This document shows positions 34,729 to 43,886 of a stretch of 64,000 nt of DNA, piece after piece. The notes under the pieces are model-generated. The model did not search any database, was not told where the DNA came from, and saw nothing but the letters and a program-made list of their open reading frames with translations. The position numbers and the translations under genes are program-made. Source of the DNA: Saccharibacillus soli (lineage in GTDB: Bacteria; Bacillota; Bacilli; Paenibacillales; Paenibacillaceae); NCBI GenBank assembly GCA_002189105.1, contig NIOB01000006.1, forward strand, positions 620,001 to 684,000. Reading direction: 5' to 3'. Position 1 is the stretch's first letter, and every line of letters starts with the position of its first letter.

Positions 34729-36318
34729 TTAGCTCATCTGCCGCTGCGCATGGGCAAGCAGCAGCGCTATACCTTCTGCAATAGAAGGCTCGTTCAGCAG
34801 CGAATAGCTCAGGCGAATATGCTGATCCGCTCGTCCCGAAGGATCGAAGAACGATCCAGGAACGAAGGAGACTTTGCTTGTTGTCTGACTGCCTGCGAAC
34901 TCTGCGAACAGGGAATTGCTCCTCCGCTCGCCCAGCGCATCGGCCAGCAGCCGCTGCGGATGAATCCCATGCGGCAGCTCCACCCACAGGTTAAGGCCGC
35001 CCATCGGCGAGTGCCATCGCCAACCGGAGTCTGCGAGTGCAGCTTCCATCGCTTCCTTGCGAAGCTGCAAAGCCGTGCGCAGCTTATGCAGATGGCTGCG
35101 CGAACGTTCGGACTGAAAATGATGGGCGAACACCTTCTGATTCAGCAGCGGCGTGCCGCCTCCGCTTCGGGCTTTGGCTGCCAGCAGGCGGCGCATCAAT
35201 TCAGGCGAGGTTGCCAGGCAGCCAATTCGCAGACCCGGAAATACATATTTGCTGAAGCTGCGGACATAGATCATCTGGCCTGACGTATCATAGCTGTATA
35301 CGGGCGGTGGCGGTGGAGAATCGAAATAAATATCGCGGAACGCATCATCCTCCACCAGAATACAGCCGTAACTCTCGGCCAGATCGGCGAGCTGTTTGCG
35401 CTGTTCGGGCGGTACGCACCAGCCGGTTGGATTATGGAAGGTCGGATTCAGATAGAACAGAACCGGACGATGCCGCCGCATGAGCGTCTCCAGCTCAGCG
35501 ATGTCATAGCCGTTCGGCTGAATGGCTACCGGGACCAGCCGGGCATTGCGATGGCGGAACATCTCAATGGCGACGCTGTAGCTGGGCTGCTCAATCAGCA
35601 CCGTGTCACCAGGGCGAACCAGCGCTTCGCAGGCCAGATGGATCGCTTCCTGGGCGCCGCCTGTCACCAGTACCTGCTGTTCGTCCAGCTCCACACCGCA
35701 CGTCTCGGACAGATAGAGCCGCAGGGCTTCGATCAATTCTTCGTCTCCGCGAAGCGGGGCATAGGTGCCGAGCACACGCGGATAACGGTCGAAGACCTGT
35801 TTGGCCTGTTTAGCCAAATACGTGTTGGGCAGCAGCAGCGGATCGATCAGCGCCTGGGAGAATTGATAGCGGCAGTCCACGCTGTGCAGTTCCCCAAGCA
35901 GAGCAGGAAGCGGAGGCTCCTTGAAGTTCGTATTCGAGCTTGGATTCAGCTTCAGGTCAGCCGACTGTATCTCCAGCGTAGAGACGGAGGGTACTCCATA
36001 TTTTGAACGAGTGAAAGATCGCCCCAGCCGATCTTCACTTCCTGACAATTCCTCCGCCAATCTCTGCATCGTAACATAATAGCCGGATTTCTCCCGAGAG
36101 CCGATCAGCTGCTGCTCCTTCAACATGCCGTATGCCTTGAACACGGTCAGTCGATGCAGGCCCGTTTCCTCGGACATGCGGCGCACCGAAGGCAGTTTCT
36201 CGCCCTGAATCCAATCGCCGCGTATAATTCTCATGCGCAGTTCGGCGGCCAGTTCAGCCGAGTTTGCTGCGCGGCGAACTTCTGCGCCCTGAAGCGCTGC
36301 CGAAATGTCGTGTTCCAT
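34729..36318 (-). CDS. MocR-family transcription regulator with aminotransferase domain
   Basis: 529 residues from the ATG at 36318 (AAGGAG upstream); the longer reading from 36348 lacks an SD. N-terminal GntR-type winged HTH: RIIRGDWIQGEKLPSVRRMSEETGLHRLTVFKAYGML. The rest is a fold-type I aminotransferase with the PLP lysine in RSFSKYVFPGLRIG. MocR proteins sense PLP or amino compounds and control a divergent gene, here the EamA transporter. Confidence 0.95.
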   Translation of the reverse strand: MEHDISAALQGAEVRRAANSAELAAELRMRIIRGDWIQGEKLPSVRRMSEETGLHRLTVFKAYGMLKEQQLIGSREKSGYYVTMQRLAEELSGSEDRLGRSFTRSKYGVPSVSTLEIQSADLKLNPSSNTNFKEPPLPALLGELHSVDCRYQFSQALIDPLLLPNTYLAKQAKQVFDRYPRVLGTYAPLRGDEELIEALRLYLSETCGVELDEQQVLVTGGAQEAIHLACEALVRPGDTVLIEQPSYSVAIEMFRHRNARLVPVAIQPNGYDIAELETLMRRHRPVLFYLNPTFHNPTGWCVPPEQRKQLADLAESYGCILVEDDAFRDIYFDSPPPPPVYSYDTSGQMIYVRSFSKYVFPGLRIGCLATSPELMRRLLAAKARSGGGTPLLNQKVFAHHFQSERSRSHLHKLRTALQLRKEAMEAALADSGWRWHSPMGGLNLWVELPHGIHPQRLLADALGERRSNSLFAEFAGSQTTSKVSFVPGSFFDPSGRADQHIRLSYSLLNEPSIAEGIALLLAHAQRQMS

Positions 36319-36389
36319 AATCCCCACTCCTTTGCCACCGTCTTCCAAGGAAAGACGTTTTCTTCGTGCTGTGCCTGCTTATAGGCTAT

Positions 36390-36476
36390 AGATGGTATCT
36401 TACCGGATTCTTCATCGTTTCGATACCGAATCTGTTCTGTTTACAACCATCTGTTCTATGGGCACTGCTTTACAAT
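36390..36476. promoter_or_regulatory. MocR/EamA divergent control region
   Basis: AGATGGT (36390-36396) and ACCATCT (36447-36453) are inverted copies 50 bases apart. TACAAT (36471-36476) is a possible -10 for the transporter without a good -35, which would fit an activated promoter. Confidence 0.4.
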
Positions 36477-36501
36477 AAAGCCCATGAAGGAGTGAGGACA
36501 G

Positions 36502-37431
36502 ATGATTTTAATGGGCTATTTCACCATGTGCCTGATTTTTGGGACAACTTTTCTGGCGATTAAGCTGGGCGTAGAGGCGGGACTGCCGCCTTTTCTCGGC
36601 GCAGGCGTCCGTTTCTTCGCTGCCGGCCTGCTGGTCATGCTGATTATGGCGGCTCGCCGCAAGATCAGCTTCTCGCTGCTGCTGCGCAAAGAAACGCTGT
36701 TGACCGGCTTTGGCCTGACGTTCTGTACCTTTGCTGCGCTGTACTGGGCAGAGCAGTATATCTCGTCCGGACTGGCTTCTGTGCTGTCGGCAACCGGGCC
36801 GGCCTTTATTCTGCTGCTGCAAGCCGGGGTGTCACGGATTCGGATTCCCAAGATTGCGCTGACGGGAACGTTGATCGGAACAGCGGGCGTCGCAGTGCTG
36901 CTGCTGCCCGGTTCCGAAGGAACGCATGAACCCATGTGGCTGATCGCCGGATTGGTCGTTGTAGCGGGGGAGATTGGCTATGCCAGTGGAGCGCTGCTGG
37001 CCAAGCACGCGAGTGCCAAGCTGCCGGAAGCTTCGCCCCTTTCGTTGAACGCTGCCCAGATGATGCACGGCGGCTGGATGCTGCTTCTGCTGTCGCTGTT
37101 GACCGAGAGCGGCTATGGGGGAGTCACGAACGTTTCGCAGGCGATGTTATCGCTGCTCTACCTGACGCTGATTGGCTCAATGGCCGGCCATTCGCTGTTC
37201 TATTGGCTCGTCTCACGTACCCATCCGGTATTTCCGACCACCTGGCTCTATGTATCGCCGTTTATCGCGCTGGCACTGGGCGCCTATCTCTACAATGAGC
37301 CGCTGCATGCGAACGCAGCCGTTGGCTCACTGATCGTCGTAGTCGGCGTATTGTTGACTAATTGGCCTTCGATCCGCCTGCTGCTGCGTTCTCGCCGATT
37401 GGCACAGGTCGAGGCACGCAGTGAATCCTGA
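36502..37431 (+). CDS. EamA/DMT-family transporter
   Basis: 309 residues with about ten membrane helices in two EamA repeats: the first begins FGTTFLAIKLGVEAGLPPF, the second follows the loop PGSEGTHEPMW. The helix-end motif with ALYWAEQYISSGLASVLSATGPAF is typical of the family. It exports or imports small metabolites, often amino acids; the divergent MocR gene hints at a PLP-linked or amino-acid-linked substrate. Confidence 0.93.
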   Translation: MILMGYFTMCLIFGTTFLAIKLGVEAGLPPFLGAGVRFFAAGLLVMLIMAARRKISFSLLLRKETLLTGFGLTFCTFAALYWAEQYISSGLASVLSATGPAFILLLQAGVSRIRIPKIALTGTLIGTAGVAVLLLPGSEGTHEPMWLIAGLVVVAGEIGYASGALLAKHASAKLPEASPLSLNAAQMMHGGWMLLLLSLLTESGYGGVTNVSQAMLSLLYLTLIGSMAGHSLFYWLVSRTHPVFPTTWLYVSPFIALALGAYLYNEPLHANAAVGSLIVVVGVLLTNWPSIRLLLRSRRLAQVEARSES

Positions 37432-37483
37432 CGCGGCAGATTTTGCCCACCGCAAGACGGCGAAGCCGCGTCCGCACGCACCC

Positions 37484-37527
37484 AAAAGCACGGAGAACGG
37501 ACTTCAGTCCGCTTCCCGTGCTTTTTT
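37484..37527 (+). terminator. Terminator of the EamA gene
   Basis: AAAAGCACGG (37484-37493) pairs with CCGTGCTTTT (37516-37525), inner GGACT/AGTCC pairing, followed by T; the run of A upstream allows the opposite direction too. Confidence 0.88.
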
Positions 37528-37565
37528 TCTACTATAATATAGGCCTGAAAATAAAGCCCTTCGCC

Positions 37566-38528
37566 TTAGTATTTCCGTGTGTAGTCCACCAGGTTGCGCG
37601 GCAGCGTCTCACCCTGTACATAAGCCTTGAGGTTCGCCACAAAAATCTCCGCCGCCCGTGCATCATAATGGTCGGTATTGCCCGCTACGTGTGGAGTGAG
37701 AATGACGTCCTCCCGTGCCCACAGTGGATGGTCTTCCGGCAGCGGCTCTTGTTCAAACACGTCAAGTGCAGCGCCTGATAAATGACCGGAGTCCAGCGCT
37801 TCGATCAGGGCTTCGGTATCCGTGCTTGGGCCGCGTCCAACTGTAATGTAGATCGCTCCCTGCTTCATGTAACCAAAGCTCTCCCGGTTGAAGAAGTGCT
37901 GCGTCTCATCCGTCAGCGGCAGAATATTCACAATCACATCACCCTGCGCAAAAGCCTCCTGAATCCCATCCGTCTTGTACATCTCATCGAAATGTTCTTC
38001 GGGACGTCCCGAGTGGCGTACGCCAATGGTCTTCATCCCGAAGGCCTGGGCAACGCGGGCAGTGGATCTGCCGATATGTCCCGTGCCCACAATGACCAGC
38101 GTGCGGCCATGAATTTCTCCGTATAGACCGTTATGCGCTTCGCCCTTTTCCCATTTACCGCGCACCTGACTGCGAAGGTTGCCATCCAGATTGCGCGTCA
38201 TCGCCAGCAGTACGGCAAAGATATGTTCGGAGATCGGGATCGCATGGACGCCGCCGGAAGTGGTGAGCTGAATTCCTTTTTCGGCAAAACGGTCCATGGG
38301 GAAGTAGTCTACGCCAGCCGACCAGGACTGCACCCATTTCAGGTTCTCGCTCCCGGCAGCTTCCTCTTCCAACTGGCGATTCCATCCAACCAGAATCTCG
38401 GCTTCGCGGATCTGCTCGGCTGTTGCCTCTTTCGCCGGTACTTTCTTCAACTCGTAGTCCGGTGCAATTTCGCGGATCTGTTGCTGGTATTTCTCGTCAA
38501 AATCATAGAACGTCAAAATCGTCGGCAT
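37566..38528 (-). CDS. D-2-hydroxyacid dehydrogenase, NAD-dependent
   Basis: 320 residues. Rossmann motif VIVGTGHIGRSTAR (about residues 144-157), the substrate-domain block SAGVDYFPMDRFAEKGIQLTT (split at about 70-90), and the catalytic Arg, Glu and His sites in VGRGPSTDTEAL, FEQEPLPEDHPLW and TPHVAGNTDHY (GRG Arg, Glu of the DVFEQEPLP block, and the late His). It reduces a 2-keto acid to the D-hydroxy acid; substrate unknown. AGGAGG precedes the start. Confidence 0.93.
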   Translation of the reverse strand: MPTILTFYDFDEKYQQQIREIAPDYELKKVPAKEATAEQIREAEILVGWNRQLEEEAAGSENLKWVQSWSAGVDYFPMDRFAEKGIQLTTSGGVHAIPISEHIFAVLLAMTRNLDGNLRSQVRGKWEKGEAHNGLYGEIHGRTLVIVGTGHIGRSTARVAQAFGMKTIGVRHSGRPEEHFDEMYKTDGIQEAFAQGDVIVNILPLTDETQHFFNRESFGYMKQGAIYITVGRGPSTDTEALIEALDSGHLSGAALDVFEQEPLPEDHPLWAREDVILTPHVAGNTDHYDARAAEIFVANLKAYVQGETLPRNLVDYTRKY

Positions 38529-38740
38529 TTCCGCTCTTCCTCCTTCGGGTTTGAAAAAAGCTTCCTTTATTATCTTAACAAAGTTTGCTTCGCAAATCTT
38601 GCGTACCTCGAAATGACAGAGCGACCAGGCTGAAAACGGGTATAATACGCATAGAGCCGGTATGGTCAGGGGCAGGACGTTTATGGACGGTTACCCCAGG
38701 GACGAAAACCAGCTCAAACCTCTGGAAGGAGCGAGGGATA

Positions 38741-39604
38741 ATCGCCAAATATATCGTGTACGCCTTCGACTTTGGTTATCGGCTGTACATTCGGATTCGT
38801 GATGATGAAGTGAGCGGGATCGGTGCCCAGCTTGCTTATTATTTACTGCTGTCGTTTTTCCCTTTCCTGATCTTCCTGGTTACACTCGTCGGGTATGTGG
38901 ATCTGTCGATCAATGAGATGATGGATCTGGCGCGTCAGATTGTGCCGGGAGCGGCGATGGATACGGTGGAAAATATTCTCGGAGAAGTGACACAGGGGAA
39001 CGGCACGCTGCTGTCGATCGGGATGATCGCTACGCTGTGGACGGCATCCCGGGGCATTAACGCAGTCATCAAAGGCTTGAACAAAGCCTATGATGTCGAG
39101 GAAACGCGCAAATTCTGGCAGATCCGCCTGGTATCCCTGCTGTCTACGCTGGTGCTGGGTGTGGTGCTGTTGGTCAGCATCCTGCTGCTTGTCTTCGGAC
39201 GATGGATTGGCGACCAGCTCAACCGGCTGCTGAGTTATCCGCCAGGCTTTGAACGAACCTGGGATCTGCTTCAGTATGCGACGCCTCTGGTTGTGCTGAT
39301 TGCCGTCTTTACCGCGTTGTACTGGATTGCCCCCAATCGGCAGATCAAGATTCGTGAGGCGGTGCCGGGTGCGATCTTTGCCACGGTAGGCTGGTTGGTG
39401 ACGTCGCTGGCTTTTTCATTTTATGTCAACAACTTTAGTACATTCACCAAGACCTATGGCAGTCTGGGCGGAATCATCATCTTGCTGACCTGGCTGTATC
39501 TGAGTTCGATCATCGTGATGGTAGGCGGGGAGATCAACGCGACTTTGAAAGCAGGCAAAAATGACCGCCGCCGTGGATTGAATCCCTCTTCTCGGGAAGC
39601 GTAG
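38741..39604 (+). CDS. YihY/BrkB-family inner membrane protein
   Basis: Multi-pass protein with six hydrophobic segments. Family blocks: GIGAQLAYYLLLSFFPFLIF near the start, TLWTASRGINAVIKGLNKAY, and GGIIILLTWLYLSSIIVMVGGEIN at the end. The start is unclear: no ATG is in frame. GGAAGGAG (38724-38731) is followed 9 bases later by an ATC at 38741 (or 6 bases later by ATA at 38738); GTG 38756 is canonical but too distant, and the TTG at 38585 gives a poor N-terminus. Homologues begin near this point. Function unknown; the name BrkB is historical. Confidence 0.85.
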   Translation: MAKYIVYAFDFGYRLYIRIRDDEVSGIGAQLAYYLLLSFFPFLIFLVTLVGYVDLSINEMMDLARQIVPGAAMDTVENILGEVTQGNGTLLSIGMIATLWTASRGINAVIKGLNKAYDVEETRKFWQIRLVSLLSTLVLGVVLLVSILLLVFGRWIGDQLNRLLSYPPGFERTWDLLQYATPLVVLIAVFTALYWIAPNRQIKIREAVPGAIFATVGWLVTSLAFSFYVNNFSTFTKTYGSLGGIIILLTWLYLSSIIVMVGGEINATLKAGKNDRRRGLNPSSREA

Positions 39605-39756
39605 GAGATTGTTTCGTTTGAGAACCGCAAGTCGTAAGATGCAGCTCCTGCACAGGTTCCATACCAAAGCGGAAAAAACATCAGCAGCGAACAGGACGTT
39701 GGACTTTGGTTGGGAAAAAGGACAGAAATAGAGGGACAGGGAGGAGAAGCGGGGCG

Positions 39757-40542
39757 ATGGTGGAGAGAGCGTACAGAGGAGCAGGCAGCAAGCCGCAGGG
39801 CATGGCGGCTGCGGGTGCAAGAGAGCCGCAGATTTCAGCGGCTGTGCAAGGAGCGGAAGGGCGGGAGCCGCAGAGAGTGGCGGCTGCGCAGGGCGCAAAA
39901 CAAAAAGAGCCGCTGAATCCAGCGGCTCAACACAATCCCGAGGCTGACGAATCGCCGACGGCAGCGGCTGACCGTGAACGGAAACCGCGAATCTTCGTCG
40001 CGGTTCCCATTGGAGAGGCAGCGGCGGCTGTGCTCGCTGACTGGGCGCAGCGGACTTTTGGGGCGGCCGCTTTTCGCCGCTGGACAGATCTGCGGGATTA
40101 TCACGTGACGCTCAAGTTCCTGGGTGATGTGGAGCAGGAGCGCATCCCCGCGATCGTCCATGCGCTGGGCGAAGCGATGGAGCGCGAGACGCCGTTCGCG
40201 CTGAACTTGATCGGCGCCGGCACCTTTGGCCTGCCGGAAGCGCCGCGCGTGCTGTTTGCCGAGCCGGATGAAGGCTCGGTGGCCCATCTTGGCCGCCTGG
40301 CTGCGGCGGCCGAAGCGGCGCTGGCGCCGCTGGGTTTTGCGCCGGAGAAGCGCAGCTTCCGGGCGCATGTGACGCTGGCCCGCAAATATGCAGCGGGCCA
40401 GGCCTTCGAGCCGCCCGGACTTGCGGCGGCTCCGGCTGTGACCGCCGGGGTCGCAGACCGGGCGGTGCTATACCGGACGCATATGCATGAGCGGCCGATG
40501 TATGAGCGAATCGCCGAGTTTCCGTTTGGAGGCGGTTATTGA
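39757..40542 (+). CDS. thpR: RNA 2',3'-cyclic phosphodiesterase with N-terminal extension
   Basis: 261 residues from ATG 39757 (GGGAGGAG upstream). The catalytic part begins at about residue 77 (RIFVAVPIGEA) and has two 2H phosphoesterase motifs: HVTLKFLG near residue 112 and HVTLARK near residue 205. The first 75 residues are low-complexity, with imperfect Glu-Pro-Gln/Ala repeats (EPQISAAVQGA, EPQRVAAAQGA, EPLNPAAQ), not found in typical family members of about 190 residues. It opens 2',3'-cyclic phosphates on RNA, perhaps in tRNA repair. Confidence 0.88.
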   Translation: MVERAYRGAGSKPQGMAAAGAREPQISAAVQGAEGREPQRVAAAQGAKQKEPLNPAAQHNPEADESPTAAADRERKPRIFVAVPIGEAAAAVLADWAQRTFGAAAFRRWTDLRDYHVTLKFLGDVEQERIPAIVHALGEAMERETPFALNLIGAGTFGLPEAPRVLFAEPDEGSVAHLGRLAAAAEAALAPLGFAPEKRSFRAHVTLARKYAAGQAFEPPGLAAAPAVTAGVADRAVLYRTHMHERPMYERIAEFPFGGGY

Positions 40543-40804
40543 CCCGCTCCGCTGCGCCAAAGGGCTGTGCCTGCCGTGGCGAACACCCGCCTAGCGGAAC
40601 GTAGATCCGTTATCGCTTCATTTTGTGCCTTTTTATGAAGCTAACCGATTCCATGTCTCTTAGTCAGATAAAAAGCAGCCAAATCCCTACAAAAATGATC
40701 TTTTTCCTCCTCTAAGCCTCATCTCGATCCGTTAGAATCCGGGCAGCCGCAAATCCCCAGCACCAGCCAGCGATCTTCGCCTCACCATACTTTCACTGCA
40801 CAAA

Positions 40805-41293
40805 CTAGCGATAAATCGGCACGCAGATCTCACATTGATGGTTTCGCAGCAGACGCTCGGCATATCGTTCGATGATCGGTTTGGCCGTCATTTGATAACC
40901 ACTTGCCTGCAAGGCAGGGAAAATCTCCTGCCAAGCTCGCTGCACGTCTTCGGCAGTATGGGCAATCTGGAAGATGGCGTAATCGCCAGCTTCCAGTTTT
41001 CCAGTCCGAATATGCACGTTTTCATCCATGTCTTCTTCCCACTCAAGATTCCCACCCTGTGCAAGGTCTTCATCCATTACCAGACAGGCATCGTAACGAC
41101 AGGCCTCGGGAGGAGTTGCTGTGGGGTTATCCTGAGGAATCCCCAGCAGCACCGCATTTTCCTGTAATAAATTATACTTTCTGGCCCACTTCTTCATCTG
41201 TTCCATCGCCTGCTTGTTTTCCAGCCCGTAAGGACCCGTTTTTCTGACATAAACGATCGCAAGTTTGTTCCATTTCTCCAGCGTAAATTCCAT
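40805..41293 (-). CDS. GyrI-like / AraC effector-binding domain protein
   Basis: 162 residues from ATG 41293 (AGAGGTGG upstream; the GTG at 41305 overlaps the SD). Two-repeat GyrI-like fold: VYVRKTGPYGLENKQAMEQMKKW at about 19-41 and GDYAIFQIAHTAEDVQRAWQEIFP at about 108-131. Such stand-alone domains bind small hydrophobic ligands or gyrase; the ligand here is unknown. Confidence 0.85.
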   Translation of the reverse strand: MEFTLEKWNKLAIVYVRKTGPYGLENKQAMEQMKKWARKYNLLQENAVLLGIPQDNPTATPPEACRYDACLVMDEDLAQGGNLEWEEDMDENVHIRTGKLEAGDYAIFQIAHTAEDVQRAWQEIFPALQASGYQMTAKPIIERYAERLLRNHQCEICVPIYR

Positions 41294-41437
41294 ATGTGGT
41301 TCCACCTCTTTCGCTTGAATGTGCTGCCCATCAAGCCTAACTGATTATAAAATAATTTGCTTGATTTGTTTTAAAAATCCTTTTAGTTAATGAAAATGAA
41401 GTCTGTATATTTATGAATTTGACGTGTATTTAACGCG

Positions 41438-41486
41438 CAAGAAGCCCCAAATCATCCTCGTTGAAGAGATGATTTGGGGCTTCTTG
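41438..41486. repeat. 19-bp perfect inverted repeat
   Basis: CAAGAAGCCCCAAATCATC (41438-41456) and its exact complement (41468-41486) with an 11-base loop. It follows the anti-sigma gene on the minus strand. No T-run on either side, so it is unusual for a terminator. Confidence 0.8.
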
Positions 41487-41510
41487 AATAGGCCGAAACA
41501 TGAAATGCAG

Positions 41511-42737
41511 TTATCCGTTCAGCACACCTGTCAGCACTGGGCGTCCACGAGGCTTATCGCCCTGGGCATCAGGTTCCAAGGTGATGACGACCATGTCATA
41601 GTCATCAGGCTTCATCGTGTAGGCTAACGCCCCACTGCCGCTGTCCGACTTGAAGGTTCCGCCGTTGATTGGCGTTCCATCCTTGATTAACCAGAGCTGA
41701 TAAGCTTCATTGCCGCTGAGTTCCGGCAGATCCGCAGCCTGTACCAGCAGATGAACACCGGTGTCATCGCTCACCATCGAAGCGGTTCCCCAGGCTTTGG
41801 GATCATCCTGGCTGCCCGCCAGCGCAACCGTACGATCTACCTTCGCTCCGACAACAGGTTCGGAGAACGAATCCAACTGCTTCTCCATGTCTGCGGCTCG
41901 CTGCTCCATATCCGAAGCGTGCTGCGCAAGCGCCGTCGTCTGCTGCTGCATAGCGGTCATATCGCGGTGCATGTTGTTCAACTCGCCGCGCAGCTGGGCG
42001 GAGTAGACGCCCAGCAGGATGGCAGCCGCGGCCATTACGGCCGCTGCGCCTGCCCACAAGCGGCGCCCGCCTCTTGCTCGGGCTGCTTCACGAACCGTCC
42101 GCACGTTCTCGATGCTCGTTTCGCCTGCCTCTGTGCGAGCCGCATATGTGCCCGCTCCGTCATTTTCACTTGCTGCCGCTGCCGCACTGCTGCCGCGCAC
42201 TTCGCTCATACCCGCACTGCTGCCAGTTGGTTGAGCCGATTCTGCGCGAGCTTCGGCTGCCCGTCGTGCTTCACCCGCTTCAATATTTTGCTGCGCCTGC
42301 TCCAGCAGCAGATCCGTATCCGCGTCCCCTACGCGTCCCTCGCTGCTCTGCGCCGCAGTCATCTCCGCTTCATTGCCCTTCGTCTGCGCCTGCCTTTGAG
42401 CAGGGATTCCCGCGGCGTTGGCATTTGATGCGGAATCTGCGGGCTGCTTGGCAGATAATCCGCCGATGATCTGATCGGTCCCCTTGGAATTGCCGCTTAT
42501 GGACTCGCTCCCGTTTAGCACGTTGGCCAAAATTCGGCTTTTCATGCCTGTTGGAGGGGAGACTGGCGCGGCGGTTGAGGCCAGCAGGCCGACCGTATCG
42601 CGCAGAGCGGCGACGCGCAGCTGTTCATCGATGTTGTCTTGCAGATAAGCTTCGAATTCGGCAATTTCCATTTCTTCCAATCCGCCGAGTGCGTAAGCCT
42701 CAGCCATATCCTGCGTCATGTCTTTGCGTTCGCTCAT
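41511..42737 (-). CDS. RskA-type membrane anti-sigma factor
   Basis: 408 residues. N-terminal anti-sigma domain (AEAYALGGLEEMEIAEFEAYL, about residues 12-32), a long Ala/Glu/Ser-rich cytoplasmic stretch (about 80-225), one membrane helix (about 230-248), a coiled coil (about 250-290) and the C-terminal RskA domain with LPELSGNEAYQLWLIKDGTP. It should hold the partner ECF sigma factor at the membrane; signal-dependent cleavage of the extracytoplasmic part would release it. Start overlaps the sigma stop (ATGA). Confidence 0.92.
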   Translation of the reverse strand: MSERKDMTQDMAEAYALGGLEEMEIAEFEAYLQDNIDEQLRVAALRDTVGLLASTAAPVSPPTGMKSRILANVLNGSESISGNSKGTDQIIGGLSAKQPADSASNANAAGIPAQRQAQTKGNEAEMTAAQSSEGRVGDADTDLLLEQAQQNIEAGEARRAAEARAESAQPTGSSAGMSEVRGSSAAAAASENDGAGTYAARTEAGETSIENVRTVREAARARGGRRLWAGAAAVMAAAAILLGVYSAQLRGELNNMHRDMTAMQQQTTALAQHASDMEQRAADMEKQLDSFSEPVVGAKVDRTVALAGSQDDPKAWGTASMVSDDTGVHLLVQAADLPELSGNEAYQLWLIKDGTPINGGTFKSDSGSGALAYTMKPDDYDMVVITLEPDAQGDKPRGRPVLTGVLNG

Positions 42738-43312
42738 GCTCGTGATTCCCCCCTTTCCATTCCTGATAACCGTTTGTGCAGCTGTTTCAGAGCCAGTCTG
42801 ACCCGACTCTTCACCGTACCGAGTGGAATGTCATAGCGCTCGGATACTTCCTGCTGTGTTAACCCCTTGAAATAGATCCATTCGATTACCTGACGTTGTT
42901 CATTGCCAATCTCACTTAACGCCGCCCGGACAGATTCGCCTTCCAGCGTCTGCTGGACCAGCGTCTCCGTATCGGACTCCACGTCCGCAATGGTATTCAA
43001 ATGTTCGTCTTCTACCGGAACGGCAGACGCCCGAACGCTGCGACGGCGAATCATATCGATGGAAATATTGCGCGTGAGCGCAAACATCCAGCTTGATAGT
43101 TTGCCGTGCGACGCGTCGTAACGCGCTGCATGATTCCAGATCCGAAGAAATAGTTCTTGTACGGCTTCTTCAGCGGCCATCGCATCGTTCAGCAGCCGAT
43201 AGGCGAGAGCGTATACGGGCCGTTCGTAAAGATCGTACAATTGCTCGAGTGCTCCCGCATCCCGATCCGCAATTTGCCGAATCAGCCGCAGGTCTTCCGA
43301 TTGTTCGTTCAT
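42734..43312 (-). CDS. ECF RNA polymerase sigma factor, SigK-like
   Basis: 192 residues from the ATG at 43312, with an AGGAG upstream. Region 2: LYDLYERPVYALAYRLL through AEEAVQELFLRIWNH; RDGK-like LSSWMFALTRNISIDMIRRR; region 4: IGNEQRQVIEWIYFKGLTQQEVSERYDIPLGTVKSRVRLALKQL. Coupled by ATGA overlap to the RskA-type anti-sigma factor, the arrangement of the SigK/RskA group. Confidence 0.95.
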   Translation of the reverse strand: MNEQSEDLRLIRQIADRDAGALEQLYDLYERPVYALAYRLLNDAMAAEEAVQELFLRIWNHAARYDASHGKLSSWMFALTRNISIDMIRRRSVRASAVPVEDEHLNTIADVESDTETLVQQTLEGESVRAALSEIGNEQRQVIEWIYFKGLTQQEVSERYDIPLGTVKSRVRLALKQLHKRLSGMERGESRA

Positions 43313-43886
43313 CCAGGAGCTCCTCTCGATATTCTTGCTCCCATTATACCGTTCGCAAAATCTTTTTGTATGGATGACTTGCAAAGTAAACAAATTTTTA
43401 AAAAAGCAAAATGACCTCAATCATTAACAGATAAATCCATAACATACAGGAGAGGGCGAGAGGAGACAGACCCAACATCATGATGTAAGGTGGATAAAAA
43501 TGGAGAATGAAAGTCTGCCCACTAACTTTCCAATAGAAAAAGTTCGCAAGAAAATGGAGATCGGGTCGGGAGGGAAACAAAGAGAAGGGGATACTGCGCA
43601 AAAAACGCACCACTACGGGAAAAATGAGGTTTTCAAAAAGGCTCGGAGGGAAGGAGAATGAGGCTTTGGAGCGGCGAAAAAGCCCCATTTTGAAGTGTGG
43701 TTCTGTGAAAAAAGATGAAAAAAAACATCATTTGCGCTATAATAGCGTTTGTGCATTTTTTTAGTTGGTGCTTTCACGTATTAAAATTACCAAAAAAAAG
43801 CGAACATGCTTTCGGACAAAAGAGGATTCAAACTCTTTTGGAACGGTTACATAGGAATGAAGTATGCCGAGAGCTAGGAGGACACT
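43313..43886 (+). other. Gene-poor stretch upstream of the SleB-like gene
   Basis: 574 bases, AT-rich in the second half. TATAAT at 43738-43743 is a possible -10 for the hydrolase gene, without a convincing -35. The sigma gene's own promoter must lie near its start. A frame opening at 43715 has no SD and was not accepted. Confidence 0.5.
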
